Positions 63,486-64,000 of a stretch of DNA of 64,000 bases are shown piece after piece (the stretch's first letter is position 1; each line of letters opens with the position of its first letter). The translations under genes were made by a program, and so were the position numbers. This DNA is from Streptococcus mitis (lineage in GTDB: Bacteria > Bacillota > Bacilli > Lactobacillales > Streptococcaceae). The notes under the pieces were generated by a model. The model ran no database searches. It was not told the DNA's origin and worked only from the letters and a program-made list of their open reading frames with translations. Location of the stretch: the NCBI RefSeq assembly GCF_000722705.1, contig NZ_JPFW01000001.1, forward strand, positions 1 through 64,000. The letters are read 5' to 3'.

Positions 63486-63514
63486 TTGACAAATGTAAGA
63501 TATTGAGATATATT
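63486..63514 (+). promoter_or_regulatory. bgaC promoter
   Basis: -35 TTGACA (63486-63491), 17-nt spacer, -10 TATATT (63509-63514). Confidence 0.75.
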
Positions 63515-63565
63515 TACTATATCAACGAATGAAAGCGTAAACTTTAATTGTCAGAAGGTAAGAAT

Positions 63566-64000
63566 ATGACACGATTTGAGATACGGGATGATTTTTATCT
63601 CGATGGAAAATCATTTAAGATTTTATCTGGCGCCATTCATTATTTTAGGGTTCCTCCAGAAGATTGGTATCATTCGCTCTATAATTTGAAGGCTCTTGGT
63701 TTTAATACTGTAGAGACTTATGTAGCTTGGAATTTACATGAGCCTCGTGAAGGTGAGTTTCACTTTGAAGGGGCTCAGGATTTGGAGAGATTTCTCCAGA
63801 TAGCACAAGATTTGGGTCTATATGCTATAGTTCGTCCGTCTCCCTTTATCTGTGCAGAATGGGAATTCGGAGGCTTACCAGCTTGGCTCTTAACCAAAGA
63901 CATGAGGATTCGTTCATCTGACCCAGCCTATATTGAGGCTGTCGGTCGCTACTATGACCAACTCTTGTCACGGTTGGTTCCACATTTGTTGGACAATGGT
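63566..64000 (+). CDS. bgaC: Beta-galactosidase BgaC, GH35 (5' part, cut by window end)
   Basis: The first 145 residues. FEIRDDFYLDGKSFKILSGAIHYFRVPPEDW and TVETYVAWNLHEPREGEF are GH35 hallmarks; GPFICAEWEFGG-type motif appears as SPFICAEWEFGGLPAWL with the acid/base Glu. BgaC cleaves beta-1,3-linked galactose from host glycans. There is no signal peptide, in line with the known surface-associated, leaderless protein. The rest lies beyond 64000. Confidence 0.92.
   Translation, partial: MTRFEIRDDFYLDGKSFKILSGAIHYFRVPPEDWYHSLYNLKALGFNTVETYVAWNLHEPREGEFHFEGAQDLERFLQIAQDLGLYAIVRPSPFICAEWEFGGLPAWLLTKDMRIRSSDPAYIEAVGRYYDQLLSRLVPHLLDNG

Overview
The window is chromosomal DNA from Streptococcus pneumoniae or a very close Mitis-group relative. 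The evidence is the pneumococcal gene order (rRNA operon - comW - purA - tadA - SRP RNA - dut - radA; polA; recO-plsX-acpP; comAB; purCLFMN-H-D-E-K-B; GntR regulator - bgaC), several BOX elements, choline-binding repeat proteins, competence sigma (SigX/ComX) cin-boxes and ComE-type direct repeats. Comparisons with reference pneumococci are from memory, not from a search. Layout: 1-520 holds the end of an rRNA operon with tRNA-Asn; 538-857 is an ISL3-type transposase relic; 1.2-9.8 kb is a competence and housekeeping block (comW, purA, tadA, SRP RNA, a cin-box operon dut - phosphatase - radA - carbonic anhydrase, a PrsW-like protease, prs). Within the cin-box operon the phosphatase and the 5' end of radA are duplicated around a relic of a cysteine hydrolase. 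From 9.83 to 18.25 kb there is a mirror-symmetric accessory island. Three choline-binding proteins and one LPXTG protein are framed on both sides by the same inverted series: cin-box, BOX element, full Rpn-family nuclease/transposase gene, and a 3' fragment of that gene. From 18.3 to 26.3 kb lie polA, a CoA-binding protein, a YeiH transporter, a compact Fst-like type I toxin-antitoxin locus, an aminotransferase, recO, plsX and acpP. From 26.6 to 28.8 kb are two more choline-binding proteins, one with an NlpC/P60 domain. From 29.0 to 37.3 kb is a peptide-signalling and bacteriocin region that ends in comAB. It contains a double-glycine pheromone-like peptide, an HPK10-type histidine kinase and a LytTR response regulator, followed by four tandem ~125 bp cassettes, each a cin-box plus a 16-17 codon micro-ORF. 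Next come two double-glycine bacteriocin-like peptides with small membrane (putative immunity) proteins, and a duplicated copy of the comAB leader/ComE-box region. ComAB is the known exporter for double-glycine peptides, so the peptides and the exporter are next to each other. From 37.5 to 62.3 kb is the purine biosynthesis cluster, interrupted by three foreign pieces: a restriction-endonuclease-like gene overlapping both purN and purH; a three-gene cassette after purH (sce7726-like nuclease, sce7725-like protein, zinc-ribbon/HEPN-like/RES-domain protein) that looks like an anti-phage or abortive-infection module; and a minus-strand array of membrane-anchored Ser-rich proteins that share a small N-terminal module, with an Excalibur-domain protein, a frameshifted thioredoxin-like gene and a divergent XRE regulator. 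The window ends with a GntR/UTRA regulator divergent from the start of bgaC. The strongest candidates for undescribed biology are the cin-box micro-ORF array (31.32-31.79 kb) with its adjoining signalling system, the nuclease/RES cassette (48.38-51.25 kb) and the Fst-like toxin-antitoxin locus (22.75-22.99 kb).
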